A stretch of DNA of 64,000 bases. Source: Daphnia pulex. Its lineage: Eukaryota; Arthropoda; Branchiopoda; Diplostraca; Daphniidae. How positions within the stretch are numbered: position 1 is the first letter of the stretch; every line of letters begins with the position of its first letter. Location of the stretch: NCBI RefSeq assembly GCF_021134715.1, contig NC_060021.1, positions 8,216,501-8,280,500 of the forward strand, in the 5' to 3' direction. Of the stretch, positions 26,698-39,048 are shown one piece after another. Position numbers and translations under genes: made by a program. The notes beneath the pieces are model-generated. The model did no database searches. It was not told where the DNA came from and saw only the letters and a list, made by a program, of their open reading frames with translations.

Positions 26698-27810
26698 TTT
26701 TTGAGCGGTTTGCATTTTGAGGGGGGAGTTTGATTTTTTATCTTTTCTAATTTCTACCGATTTCGTATTATTATCGTAAGCATGCTGATTAGAAGAAAAT
26801 TGGGCAAGTGTCGTCTGCTGTCGCTTAGTTGAAAATTTCGAAAAAGTCAGAGACAAAGTTCCAGATTTATATTGTTGTAGATTTTTTTTGTTTTTGGTAA
26901 CCGTCATACTCCATGCTGTTTAGCAGGTAAATCAAACTAAAAATACAAATAGAATGATACTGGGAGCAATAGAAGAGTTAAACCTTTTCCAAATTTTTGA
27001 ACTGCTAGTTCCTGACTAGCATTTACCATGTGATTACTGATTGCCCTGTCGATGCATGACAGTTTATGTAACATTTTTTTTTTCTTTTTTGCAGATTTGA
27101 GGCTGGAGTCATCATAACCACACAACATACAAGTTTTTCTTGGGCAGGTGTTAACCTGTCATCAGCCACAATTTCAGCATCATCGCTTTGGTAATGATTT
27201 CTTTTACTTTAATTGACCTGTGACCTACTAGATATTGTAATGCTGCATTAATTTCTATTTTTATTTAGATGAAAAGCATCTCATTGTATTGGAAAAACTA
27301 CCGATGTCAATCGAGTTACGGATCTCTCCTTTTCCCCTTTCTTTTAATGTCTTCGTGTACGCCCATTTGAATGTGGGTGTATTCACGAGGACACCCTTTA
27401 CCCTATTCCGTCTGGTGTGATTTAACTCTTCATCGGATGGATGGAGCAACTGTAGATGCCTGGCTGTATTTCCCAGGCACAAAGGTAGGACAAAGTTGAT
27501 CTCTATTCTTCCTTTTGGACAGCTTTTGGTGGCGTTGATTATGAATCGTTAGATGGTATGTTTATTTCTGAGCTAAGCGGTTGACTGCAACTGTTTTCTC
27601 TCTCCGTTTTTGTTTTTACTCAGTCATGGTTCACTAAAAATCTCATTTGTTGAACGACTGCAGATCAGGCTTGTTTTGTTTTGGACCTCACAACTTTTTC
27701 TGTGGGTAAGCCATCACATTCGAACATTTTTGAACTTGAACACTTGAAGCAAAGTGCAACAAGACCTTTTTTTTTACCAAGGGGGACCTGCCGCCTCACC
27801 GGCACCTCCT
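26698..27810 (+). mobile_element. Dispersed repeat family, copy B
   Basis: A single unit colinear with each arm of the palindrome at 4,011-6,845 and with 56,148-57,431. It begins TTTTTGAGCGG and ends CACCGGCACCTCCT. Compared with copy C it lacks about 140 bp around 27,245. It shares the element's conserved blocks: GTCGTCTGCTG, TTAACCTGTCA, TTGACCTGTGACCTA, GTGTATTCACGAGGACA and a single copy of GATGCCTGGCTGT. Acceptor-like and donor-like borders (TTTTTTGCAG near 27,095; GGTAATGA near 27,189) frame short segments, as if an intron-containing gene had decayed. No intact protein remains. Confidence 0.8.
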
Positions 27811-30800
27811 CGTTAATAGCACCGAATCATCCAGAATTCCAGATGAGACTTTTCTCTATCTAGATTATGAATCAACACGGGACAAATAAGTCCACCATAT
27901 CTGGCCATGAAAGCGTCCTAGTTTCCATGGTGCAGAAATTGTGGAAAAGTAAGAGCACATCCGAGTCTTCAGCGCGTATCTTTCGGTACGTGATGGACAA
28001 GTTAAAAGCGCTGAACTAACCAGTTATAGAGCGTCACCATCTAAATGTTGGTGGGGGAAAACCCCTCGTAAAAGAAAATCCCTTGAATGTAATAAAACAT
28101 GTCAAGGAGAATTGGAACGTGAAACACGGGGAAAAGAAAGAGAAGCGCCAGATTGCCTTATTACATACGGACAAGCGACTGTATATCTTATATACGATGA
28201 CGAGAGCAGCGACTGAATATCGTCCAGACAAAAAAGGAAAGCGAGAAACGGACATTTTCTGCTTCGTTATCTTCTTGACGAACGTGCGACCTTTTATCTC
28301 GCAGGGAAATATCTTTTCATCCGAAAATCATTGCCGCCATAAAAGGGGAGGGGGAGTATATACATGTTGATATTAGATGTACATTTCCAAGAAGTGGTTT
28401 CTGGTAGGATTGCGACAGCAACTCTGCGAACACGATTGCTCGACAGTCGTTGACAAGAGCTACTGGAAACTCATGTCGTTAATCACCGAGGCCACTTGTA
28501 TATCTTTCTTTCTTTTTTTGTATCGATATCTAGTTTTAGAATAAATGACCGCATTTGCGGGTTGAAGCCTTGAAGGGTTACAGTATCTGATTTATATTTA
28601 TAATTTAAAAATCTTTAAACGAAAAATGCTTGGGGCTGCATGACCCGGAGAGGGTGTGAAGCTTCATTCACCTTGTTACCTCGACTTGCAAATAATTATT
28701 TTACTGTTATCGCAGCCTACGTTTGACTTGATTAGCTACAAGGACCCAATTATTCAAACTCCATGGGGAACCCCAAGTCGAATTGCGTCATCGACTTCCG
28801 ACGTCAAAAGCATGTTATTAAGAAACAGGTGTTAGTAGGAACGGCCAGCACTCTAGGAACGGCTTAACCCATTGTAGAAAACTGCTCGTGGTACAATACA
28901 AACTGCACCTCATCTTTTCACACTTGTTATGATAAGTAGGTGCTGATTGGTGCCGGCCAGCAAGGGGCTCCATTAAATTTCCTTTCAATCACGTTTGCCG
29001 AATTTCTTTGCTCACATCTACCGGATTGAAACATCATGTGCTGAAACGAAAGCGAAGCCGTGCCCAGTATAAAAGACATGCCGCTCGCTATGACAAAGAT
29101 GATGAATGGCCGATGAAAACATCTAGTACGATCAATCAAATCAGTGTTTTACATGTGCGTACGTGCGCGTCTTGGGTAGTCGGAAGCAGCTGCCTGCGAG
29201 TTTCGTGATAGCAGCCAGCAGCGGGACTGTATAGCTCGTTCAAGAGGAGTGCTGTTCAGCATGAAGCCGGGAATCGAATTGCGTCATCGGCAGGGAAGAG
29301 AAAGGTATATGGACTCGCGAACCAAATGGTCATTCGGAGAAACGGATAGAAGAGGTGGGTGGAAAAGCCAAGTTTGTTAATCGTGTTACAAGGACAAGTA
29401 AACTATAATCATAGAGAAGCGACGATTCTTCGCCGTGACGCTAATTGAATTTTACGTGACAGCAATAGGCAATGTGTTCCGCGGAGTTATTGCTAATGCA
29501 TCTTATTCATTCACGCTGGCTCTATACAGAGAGAAGAGACGCGCTGGTATCATGTTGGACCTGGTATTTACCTTTTAATATCTGATCGGAAATATTATTC
29601 CGGGTTTTCTGACGAAATACAGAAAAATATCTATCTATGAGTCGCCCCTTAGAAAGCAAAAGTTGTTTTGGTACATTATGTTGCTAGACGCTTGGCAAAC
29701 TCCTAAATCGGCGTGTGTGTATCTACGAAATCACGACTCTGATTTTTATGAATGATGTTTATGGCTGCGTGAAATTGGTCAAGGCAAATGTAATGATCAC
29801 ATTTTTTTTTGGACGTCATTGTGTGTTCCATTTTTCTATTCAACGCACAACATAGAAGTATGTATTCCTCTGCCAGATTTCTATTGCTCAAGGTTTCCAT
29901 TACTAAGTGATTTATTAATCGAATTTCCAACGATGTGCCTGTGTATAGGCTGTACACTTTTACGGTTTCTCCCGATTTCTCTATGTGGGCCTGCTTGTCG
30001 ATCGTGAGATAGAATCCATGGGGAACTTGGAGTTTGTTGGTCAATAGTTTAAAGTGAACAAATTGAGCCAATTCTCTGTTGTCTGTTATATTGATCAAAA
30101 GAGTAATATTTCATGAAGTGACGTTGAAGATGAGCAACATTTCACGTAGTACCTGCGGTCGCATATAGAAACGCAGTGAGGTGGGTCCGTGTTTACTCCA
30201 TATAGTGTGTACAGTATACACATATGTTCAAGCGCAACATTTTTGTGAATACAACCCAACGCGTCATTTATGTGTGTGTAGGCTATACACGCAATAAGAA
30301 TGGTTTGCGTCATATATAGTAATAAGCTGTCCGCACTGATGTAGCTATACTTCTTCGACTTCCAGGTAATAAGCTGGTTTATTGACTTGTCTTTGTCACG
30401 TACTCATACTCAGCTTATATTTCTTTACTACCCTTTTCTCTTTAAGTCCTCCTGGCAACGGCCGATTTGGTTTAGGCCTATAGCATTTCCGGGATGAAAG
30501 GAAAAATAAGAAAAAAAAAGAGTTATAGGATTTATAGCCTAAGGTTGATAGCCAATTGATACTGGGAATCGAAAAGTTTCAGCGCGTATATGATATTTAA
30601 CTCTATAACTTTTAAGCATAATGAACGAAATATCTACTTGGCACTTGGTAATTGCTCGTTAGTCATTTTGCTCGAATGTTCACTCGTCTTCTCTTTTTCA
30701 AGTGCGTATGCTACAGAGCAAAATGCGAAACCAAAACTTATTGGGAAGTTATTGAAAGACATAAGCTAAAGAACTGCACATTCAACATCTTTGTACGTAC

Positions 30801-33075
30801 GTAACTAGATAAAATTCAATCTTGTCCTTCGGATGTTAGCAACGCCATTTTGTCATCTGGGGTTCCGGATCCTCGTTCTTTTATTTCTTTTCAAGAATCG
30901 ACAAGTCAAGACTCTGGCAAAGAAACGAGGATGAAGAAAAAGCTGCGCTTTAGTCTCGCAAGTTTAGTGATAGTCGCATACGCTGTGTTGCTGTGCCGCG
31001 CCCTTGCCAATTACACGTTTTCCGTCCGCTAATACTATTGTATATACTCGAGCGTGGGATAGGATGTGAACGAGTTGATTTTTTTTTATTCTGGGGAAAA
31101 ATAAGAAAAATCTAAAGCAGCTGAGAATGAAATTTCATTTCATAATATACATACTGTATACAACTAATCAACTCAGAGAATTAGAATTTTTAAGGGTCGT
31201 TGGCCTGTATGAGCGTGAAGCGGTCGATCGTCAAAGTCTAAACCATCGTTACTGAGCGTCACTAACGACAGCAGCAGCAGTGTTTGTCGTGAAATTATTT
31301 GGAACTAGCTAGTTAGTGATTTAGGTATTTGAGTTTAATTACATCGGAGGAAGTTGGAATATCGAAGCATAACACCTTTGAGAGCTGAAACTAATAAGTG
31401 CCAAGTGTAAGAGAGGAGATCATAAGAAAGAAGAGCCTGAATTTTCACGCGTCAAAGAACACTTTTTTGTTCATCCTTTTTTCTGCTCTTTTGATTGAGA
31501 CGCAATATTCGATTGCCCTTTAACTTTCTCACGTGTTCTCGTGACTCAACAGAAGTGCGAGGTTCTGTCAGCTGTCATAGCGGAAACTCTATAGATTAGG
31601 TCTATATATAATAACCCTTGTTTCTCGGATCCAGAAAAAAAGGGAACGAGTTCCGTGCGAGTCTGCACAAGACCTGCTTATTAGGCCTCTGTATGTACGG
31701 TAATCAATTTTCTATACGTCTTCTGCGCAGCTACGATGAACCATAGAGCCGCGGGACTTATGTCTGCCTTATTCTATAGACTCTGCTAACTTTAGTCCTT
31801 TCATCTATTTTTTACCGGGAGAGTGTAAAAGCCTATAACTTGATCTACGTATCGTCTGCTTTATCGCGATTGATGTATTATAACTTGGTTATATTCCCCC
31901 AAGGGCGTCATCTATGAAGTCAAATTATTGTTCGACGAATATTCCGCCTCCATTTCAATTACAAGTATATAGAGCCCGGAATCAATTGTAAAACATTTCT
32001 TCGTGCATTAGTGTACTCTGTTGCTTTTGAAATGCGACAGTTGTATAAGAAACAACGAAACTGATCACACAACAAGTTATTTTCAAAGCTTATTATATGG
32101 CGGCAATTCGGTGAAGGAGGAAATATGTTAGCGCACGCAATGTACTATAGGCTAGGCCATACATTATGTGTCGGACTATGTGTGGTGCTGTGGAGGGTGG
32201 ACTATATATATAACGCGCTGTCATGTTGCCTGCATACACGATTAGAGTTCTCTACCCCATCGCCCATAGTCTATATACAAAGGCAATCAACACGCGAGGG
32301 ACAGGCGAAAGCAGACCGTAGGTCGTCTGTTATACAACAGAAGAGGAGTAACTAGCCTCTACTGAGCACTTTGTCTCCTTTTATGTGTCATCCATAGTGC
32401 ACACTTTTTCGTCCAATGAACAATTCCCAGCGCCTATCAATATTTGAATAAAGCAATCAATAAATATTGTGATCAATTTGTCGTCATTAGTGTTATTAGC
32501 TAATGCAATCATTTTAAAATGTTAAAATCTTTCAGTACACTAGTGAGTGCTGTCCCGGTGCTGGTATATTTTTGATTCAATTCTAAGAATTTCAGCTGTG
32601 CTTCGATTGCTGATTTTTTAAAATTATATCAATGCTGTTTTCGTTTTCCCCTCATCGAAGCGACTAATTATAGGCCTTACGCAAGAGGCCAATTAGAATA
32701 GAATGCCTTTTTCTCGAACTTCCCTCGCCTCATTTGGTTTGGTAATTATCTCGCGATTCTTTGCCAATAAATTTAAGAAATTAAATTTCAAATTACGCGC
32801 CAACGTCAGCCAAAATAGAGCAAGCTGCAGTATGTATTCTACATGAGATCAAATCGATGGTAGGCTATTATTGACGTCACAAAATGAACAGCAACGATGC
32901 ATAGCCAGCGACTCTGAATGTGACATCGACCTGACTGTGCTCGCGTTGATATAGTATGCGAACCTCCCCCGCCGCCCGGAAGCCTGAAAACGAGATGGAA
33001 TATAGAGCAGGCAGCTCACGCATTGTTTTTCAATTGAAAATCGTATATAACCACGGACTGGATTAAACTGCGCAC
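27811..33075. other. Intergenic, no firm gene
   Basis: No firm gene. Candidates are described separately: a 33-codon signal-peptide-like frame at 30,931-31,032 and a minus-strand frame at 28,927-29,139 with one hydrophobic segment and two cysteines. Otherwise the DNA is AT-rich with few microsatellites compared with the flanks. Confidence 0.5.
30931..31032 (+). CDS. Small ORF, signal-peptide-like (uncertain)
   Basis: Thirty-three codons that read MKKKLRFSLASLV, then a short hydrophobic core, then CRALA followed by NYTFSVR and a stop. The shape is that of a signal peptide with a seven-residue mature end and a plausible cleavage after ALA. No homologue is known to me. There is no clear splice donor before the stop and no promoter motif. 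It could be a secreted micropeptide, the first exon of a gene whose donor is weak (GTCCGC), or chance. Confidence 0.2.
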   Translation: MKKKLRFSLASLVIVAYAVLLCRALANYTFSVR

Positions 33076-33081
33076 TTTATT
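33076..33081 (-). terminator. Poly(A) signal for candidate terminal exon
   Basis: AATAAA on the minus strand, about 49 bases after the TGA at 33,130-33,132. The spacing fits a short 3' untranslated region of the exon at 33,430-33,130. Confidence 0.45.
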
Positions 33082-33129
33082 GTGGCCCGTACCGTATACA
33101 TTTGTGGATGTGGTGCGATTCCAGCAATA

Positions 33130-33429
33130 TCAAAAGAAACCTGAAGATTCACTCCAACCTCTTCTCTTTGCGGGTTTCCCCTCTATACAATCGTAAAGCA
33201 GAGTGCTGATGTGAGTCAACAGTGATGTAAAGGGCGCATTAGACACGAGCCGTTTGATTCGTGCCCACTTGACTTGGGCGTCAGAATGGGACCGCCAACA
33301 CTTGAATCCCCATAGACACAATTGCGTCTCTTCTTCAACCGGTACGGGACCCGTCGGGACCCACTCTCCTTTGGTCTGGGTTACAACACTTTCACGAATG
33401 ATACGCACAGTGTAACTTTTGCTTTGAGA
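33130..33429 (-). CDS. Candidate 3'-terminal exon, unknown protein (partial)
   Basis: Not recognised. A strong acceptor (pyrimidine run CCCCTTTTTT then ATATAAG) opens a 99-codon frame at 33,429 that ends in TGA and is followed by AATAAA. The codons look protein-like, and the other two frames on this strand close quickly. It contains YTVRIIRES, then GEWVPTGPVPVEEE, then two cysteines in LCLWGFKCW, and a basic KPAKRR near the end. The strand pattern (YTVRIIR followed by a Trp-Val strand and a C-x(n)-C) is vaguely like the end of secreted cystine-knot cytokines, but this is speculative. A possible upstream exon in phase is 34,190-34,005. No start exon or signal peptide was found, so the protein is partial. 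Confidence 0.4.
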   Translation of the reverse strand, partial: SQSKSYTVRIIRESVVTQTKGEWVPTGPVPVEEETQLCLWGFKCWRSHSDAQVKWARIKRLVSNAPFTSLLTHISTLLYDCIEGKPAKRRGWSESSGFF

Positions 33430-34004
33430 CTTATATAAAAAAGGGGAAAACGAATGATCTACAAAGAAAATTGAATGCCAGAAACCATTAGATCTACGGC
33501 ACTCGCAAACTGTGTATAGAAAATCCTCCGGCCAACAAAAAGAAAGGAGCGGCACCTGCGATTCAATTAGGCCGCCATTGTGTATAGCATCCTCTTTTTT
33601 TTATTATTATTTGCGTTCAAAAGTTAAATTTTTTTCTCTGCCGCCGCCATGAATGCAAACAGCAAGTTCGCCGAAAGCGTACGGCAGCAATATTTGCCAA
33701 CCACCGGGGAAATATTAAAATGTAAATCAACATGGGAAAACTTGATACAGTCTTAGGTTCCGTACAAGGTAACAAGAGTGGGTTGTGTTTCTTCTTCTAT
33801 TCTTTGTAACAGCACAACCGAGTTCTGGGGATGGTTTCGTTTGACATGTGACGAAAGACGGAAAGTTTTTCCACGTTTGCGCCTACGGGTGGTCTCCCGT
33901 GTGTTGACGTTCCATCTTCTTCTCTGCCGCCGCAACCTGAGAGCTTTCGCCCGCGCTCCGCAATGTTGATTCGTCCCCGTCGGCTGTTTTCTCTTCCTGC
34001 ATAC

Positions 34005-34190
34005 GAAATCGTAGCTATAGACATCGGCAACCTCTTTTTTATTTTCCTTCTTCTTTTCTCTATACTGATTCTGTCGCATTTTTGCCATCAAATAGACAAA
34101 CACGGGAGCCAAGCGGATGGCGACGGCCTCGGCAAACAATTGACCGACGTCATAGGGTTTTTCCCTCAAGGTGTTGCTACACAATCGTAT
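34005..34190 (-). CDS. Possible internal exon upstream of the 33.1-33.4 kb exon
   Basis: A very good acceptor (TTATTTTTTGTGTTAG) precedes a frame that is open from 34,190. It reads IRLCSNTLREKPYDVGQLF, then a hydrophobic stretch ending in VFVYLMAKM, then a charged Lys/Glu run and VADVYSYDF. A GTATGC donor at 34,004 would join it in phase to SQSKSYTV of the next exon, with an intron of 575 bp. The frame stays open past this donor to 33,753, so the donor choice is uncertain. The product is unknown. Confidence 0.22.
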
Positions 34191-34747
34191 CTAACACAAA
34201 AAATAAGTTTTACTTCCAACCTCGTATATAATCTAAGCTTTCCATCTATATGTGATTATTATTTTCATTCATTTATTCAGTACGTCACCGTTCAAAAGAG
34301 AAACAGTTGCTGTTGCCAGTGTTGCGCCATATAGCCAAGAGGTTCATTGCAATTCCAAGTAAAGACAACAAGGGCTGCAGCTGTGAGATCAGCACGAAAC
34401 AGCAGCCAAAATCTTTTATTTTTTTATACGACAGCAACTTTGGCCCGGACTTTCCCCGGAAGTTATTCCTTGACTGTCACGAAATCCATATAGATCACCA
34501 TTGCCGTGTGGGTTTTCTTCTTCTTTCCGTGCAGATCCCGGAGTTCTGGGCGTCATCCGAGAGTCTCCGTTCTTATTCTCTCCGTTCAGCCAAGCGCACC
34601 ATTAAATTATCACGTTGCCATCATCATCGCTTGCGGGGGTGTCATCCTATAAACAATATGCAATCAGGACGTGCTGCTATACTCCCACTCATCCGCGTCC
34701 GGAATCCCGTTTTTTTTTTCTTCTTCTTCTTTTTCTCCGCTGTGCTG

Positions 34748-34918
34748 TTATTTCGGTCCTTCCATTTCCTTGACGTTGAAGTTGTCCCGAAATGGAGACG
34801 AAAAAGTGCGGGCAATCGGTCGACAATGGGTCCGCCGTTTATATTCTGTCATTTTGGTGGTGTCTTTTATTTTTGTTTCACAGCGGAAGACGATTTCCAC
34901 TTTACACGATTCCGGCAT
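34748..34918 (-). CDS. TATA-preceded 56-codon ORF (uncertain)
   Basis: On the minus strand TATAAATA (34,964-34,957) stands 39 bases before an ATG at 34,918. The frame begins MPESCKVEIVFRCETK, includes a third cysteine in RRTHCRP, is basic in the middle and ends KEMEGPK. The codons use C and G in the third position often, unlike the AT-rich surroundings. No splice donor, signal peptide or known motif is present. It may be a short protein, an exon, or chance. Confidence 0.2.
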   Translation of the reverse strand: MPESCKVEIVFRCETKIKDTTKMTEYKRRTHCRPIARTFSSPFRDNFNVKEMEGPK

Positions 34919-35047
34919 CGAGATGTGGGTATTGTACCGTAAACGTCCGCTGCGGATATTTATACGAGACGCGACGCCAGAGAATATTTGACAGTACCTT
35001 ATTTGTTCACTCTTGGTATCCTTCCAAAAGTATACTCTTTCACACAA

Positions 35048-38000
35048 TGCGCATAGCTTGGAGGGCGTTTAGGATCGTGTATACGTGACCTGCTGAGGGC
35101 ATATTGAGAAACCAGTTCGACCTTCGTAAAAGTCGCCTTAGCATTTATATGTATTTGTAACGACGACGAGTGGCCATCTAAACTGACGACTTTTCATCTG
35201 TAGCTACCAGAAAATTCCCAACAAAGCGGTCGTCAGCAGCTGGAGACACTGATGGAGCGGCCAACGGGCACCCAACGACAGGAGAGGGCCAGAGAATGCC
35301 GGGAATCCTGTTTTCCGTGCAGCAAGCGGTGTTAATGCGTGATGCGTTGGCGGGGCCGCAAGAACTATGTGCGTCTACGTCCGTTCATACCGCTGTCGCT
35401 TCTGTGGGGGAAAAAAAAAGGACAAGCAAAAGTCCAAGGAAAACAAAAGAAAGAGAAACATTTTCCCAATGTAGAGTCACGCTTCGGAAATAGAACTGAT
35501 GTCACCCACACATCAGCACTTGTGCCATGCTGTTGCGTGAAAGGTCTCCAAGATGAGGTGGCGCATATCATGCATGCACCGCGTATAGTCCTTCGGTTAT
35601 GTACTCTTATGCGTACCTCATCCCGATAGAGTTTGCTTTCTTTCTTAATTTTTTTAAATGGGTTTCACCTTCTTCTTAATACGATGCAGCTTATGTAAGT
35701 CCATAAGCTGGACGGATATTGTGCGGGTATAATACAGCGACTTCTGTTTGATTAGAATTATAACGAATCAAGACCAACAGTCCTGTACATAATCCACTAT
35801 AGTGTTTTTAATCTCCATTGAATTGAATGATGGACGACTGTACGTCAGCGGTTTAGTATGACTGCCTTGCTGATATTCACGTTGAACGATCGAGGGTCTT
35901 TTTTAATAACCATCCATTAGAGCAGTTAATAACGAATTCTGATGAAGACGAATCGGGAGAAACAGTCGGAACGAAACGATACCGCGCCCAATAACGGAGA
36001 CTGGCGAACAATCATGACGCCCGAACTTATACAGCACGTCGGCACACGCCGTAAAAAAGCTCACAAAGGTTCACCTTTTTATATTTGATGGAAACGGTCA
36101 CGTTGATACATACGACTTGCATGCGTGACTGGCGACCGCCGATCTATACCCTGTTTTATTATCGGCATCATCGCATCAATAGTAATAAAACATTGTGACT
36201 AAAAGGCAACATATATCTACTACATCAAAACCCAAAAAGCTGTCTGATGGATGTAGCGGGAAATGTATGCGAAAGAGAAAACTTTGCGTGCTGATATATT
36301 TCCCCGTATATACTATGTATACCCTCCCCCTCTCTCCAGCGCGATCCATTTGTTTAACTAGTTGTAATAACTTCTCGTCTCTCCCCATACATTCTTTATT
36401 CTTCTTCCGAACTTTTTCTAGGGTGTTGGTTCGTTAATCCAATTAAAATGGGATGTAACCTGTATCAGGTGGCAGGGAGTGACATCCGTGTCCGATGTTG
36501 CTCTGGTGTCCTAGGAGAAGAATCTACTTTCTTCATAGGAGAAATGTGACCCAAATGTTGAAGGGTTAAATTTAATGCCAATCGTAAGTTACTGTTATGA
36601 GAAAGACCTAGTTTCGACTGGTTTTCGTCTTCCGTTATAAGGCCCCTTGATTATATAGTAATTTTGATTGAAATAAAATGATGGGATTGACTTTAGCATG
36701 TAAAACACGTATAGCAGTTTTGGCGCTGACGAAGTTTGACGTCACCTCGTTTAACTCGGTGACTTGCGTTACGTGAAGAGTACAGAATCCGGCTCGACTT
36801 TTATAATTTGGCGTTGTCAAACAAACGATTCGTCGATGACAGTGATTTGATGATGCGCCCATTGATCGTATCTTATACGACAACAAACGAGTAAGGCTAA
36901 TGTTGTGCTATAACTGAAGTTCACAACGGGAAACGAGACCTTACTGGTTTTGATCAAGAGGTGTACGACACTTGGGTGGGCGTACGTCATTAAGACCCGT
37001 GCACCCAATACACCTACTGTATAGGTAAAGTCTATGCTCTACATGGACGCTTTTAAACGTGAACTCTGGATAGGAAATACGTAGCGGACGTTTATATATA
37101 AAGTCTTAATATAGCTGGGGAAATTTGATTTCTTTTTACCAGGCTCTTTTCTTTTTGCGAGTCGAGAAGCAACAAAAGGACAAAAACTTGGACAAAAAGG
37201 GTTCCATTAAGGATATCTACGTAGGCACATTAGATCGATCATGCAATACATTGACGGCGGTACTATGTTCTATTTTTAAACATTGATTTTTCTTTTAAAA
37301 ACAGGCAAAGGCACATCAAAAATGAAAATGCGGAAAAGAAAAGGGGATAGAAAATTGATATTATTCCGCCTACGCTTTCCTTTCCACGTTTTCTCTTCTG
37401 TTTGTCCTTGTGTTGAATAGTCTGTGCTGTTTGCTTATCTGGTGAATGGAAAGGAGAATTACGCGATTGCCGTTGAATTGATGAGTGTCGGCCTGCATCA
37501 AGAAACGCGCGATTCAAGCGTCTCACATTCGGTCAAAGCGAAACCAATGATCTAATCTCGGCCCGACAGTCATGTATACAAACGGTCATGTCAAATAACG
37601 GAAAAATCACTGCCAGACTAAAAATAGGAACTAGTAAAGACAACAAATCCGAATCGCCTAAAAAAAAGAATGTTGGAATAATATTCAATCTCTGTTGAAT
37701 ATAGGATGAAGCTTGCTTGTTGGCTAGGCACGGATGAACTCTCCTTTCTCCTATTATTTCGAGTCTATATCGACGGTGGTTGCTATGCATTACCCCGCCG
37801 TTCGCAGTGTCCCCCCGGAGTCACCTCAAACCGACCAGAACGTTGGTGGTCCCGCTAGACTGCTGCATTGAATACAAATAAGATCCAACTCCATAATCGT
37901 GCCTTTTTTTCCAGTCTCTAGAGTCCAACGAATAACGAGCACTGATACGCATAATCCACAATCATTGAACTGTGTGAACAGGAGAACGTCAGCAAGCAAA

Positions 38001-39048
38001 AGAAAGTAGTTGTGTGGAAATCGAAGTTCTTGTTGCTCCTCATCCTCTTCAGGAGCACTATATAGGCTAGGTACTGGTACAATATACATTTAGAGAAGAT
38101 GATTTTTCTTATTTGGATATCGACTTTTTCTTTCTCCCATCTGACTACGTGTTTTTTTTTATTTCGTTTACAAGTTGCTACGAAAACACAATCGTCTAGA
38201 CGTAAAAGCACAAATTCGCTGATAACGAATAAATAATGAATCAATGTTGTGCCACTCCGAAGGAGCAGAAGTGTTCCCCCCGCGCGTGAGAGCTTCTGCA
38301 CATTGCACGAAATGGGAGACCCCGTCAACGCCCACACGTTTTCCTAAGGCTAAGTGCGGTAAAATATTAGGCAACTGCTACTGTATATAGCAGCATGACG
38401 TTTTATTATTATCAACGACCGGCGACAAGACAAGCAGAAAACAGAGCAAACTCTCATGAAGGTAAATAATCGTGTCGCAAAGGGAGTTCGTTATTTTCCG
38501 ATCGATTTCTTTAGCACCCGCGAACGCACGGGAGCGATGCTTCGCTTAATCCTCGATGCCTAAGAATAGCGCTCATTTTTTACGTGGTGAGGTTATCAAC
38601 TGGGTTTCTGTTTGGCCAAGAGATTATCCTATTTGCCAGAAACCCGAATTCAATTTCGCATCCATTTACGGATAGACGAGCTTATGCTTGTTGAAAAGAT
38701 GCGGCGGCAAATGCCTTAAAAAAATAAATTTGGGGAGACATTCTATCACACTGTGTGGCTATTTATTCAGTTAACGAACTACAGCCATGGACGTCAAGAG
38801 CCATGCGATACAATTGGCCTCCAGTGGTGACTGAAATAAAAAGCGAATAACGTTGAACACTTGAAGGTAACACGTAATAAAAAGGTAGAATTCAAATCTG
38901 AATGTTTCCAGGCAGTTTAAAAATCGACCGCTAGATGTACTCAAGTTGCCTAGAGAAGAAACCGAAAAAAAGTTCGAAAAGTTGTAAATACATGTTCCTT
39001 AATTTCTGTCTAATCGAGATTGTCGTGTAAAAACACAATCAGCTTAAA
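35048..39048. other. Intergenic region upstream of ANAPC4
   Basis: No supported gene. A plus-strand frame at 35,342-35,629 starts MRWRGRKNYVRLRPF after an acceptor-like CCTGTTTTCCGTGCAG, resembling the N-terminus of a membrane protein, but no further exons join it. A minus-strand frame at 38,168-38,374 ends 10 bases before an AATAAA; it has no recognisable similarity. The last 200 bp before 39,049 presumably hold the ANAPC4 promoter and leader; no TATA box is evident. Confidence 0.5.

Noticed and set aside
28927..29139. Minus-strand frame with one hydrophobic segment and two cysteines
   Set aside because: Looks protein-like, but there is no ATG in a good place, the acceptor is weak, and there is no poly(A) signal after the stop.
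34307..34942. 211-codon plus-strand open frame
   Set aside because: It includes a phenylalanine run from poly-T, no known domain, and overlaps better codon-like segments on the minus strand.
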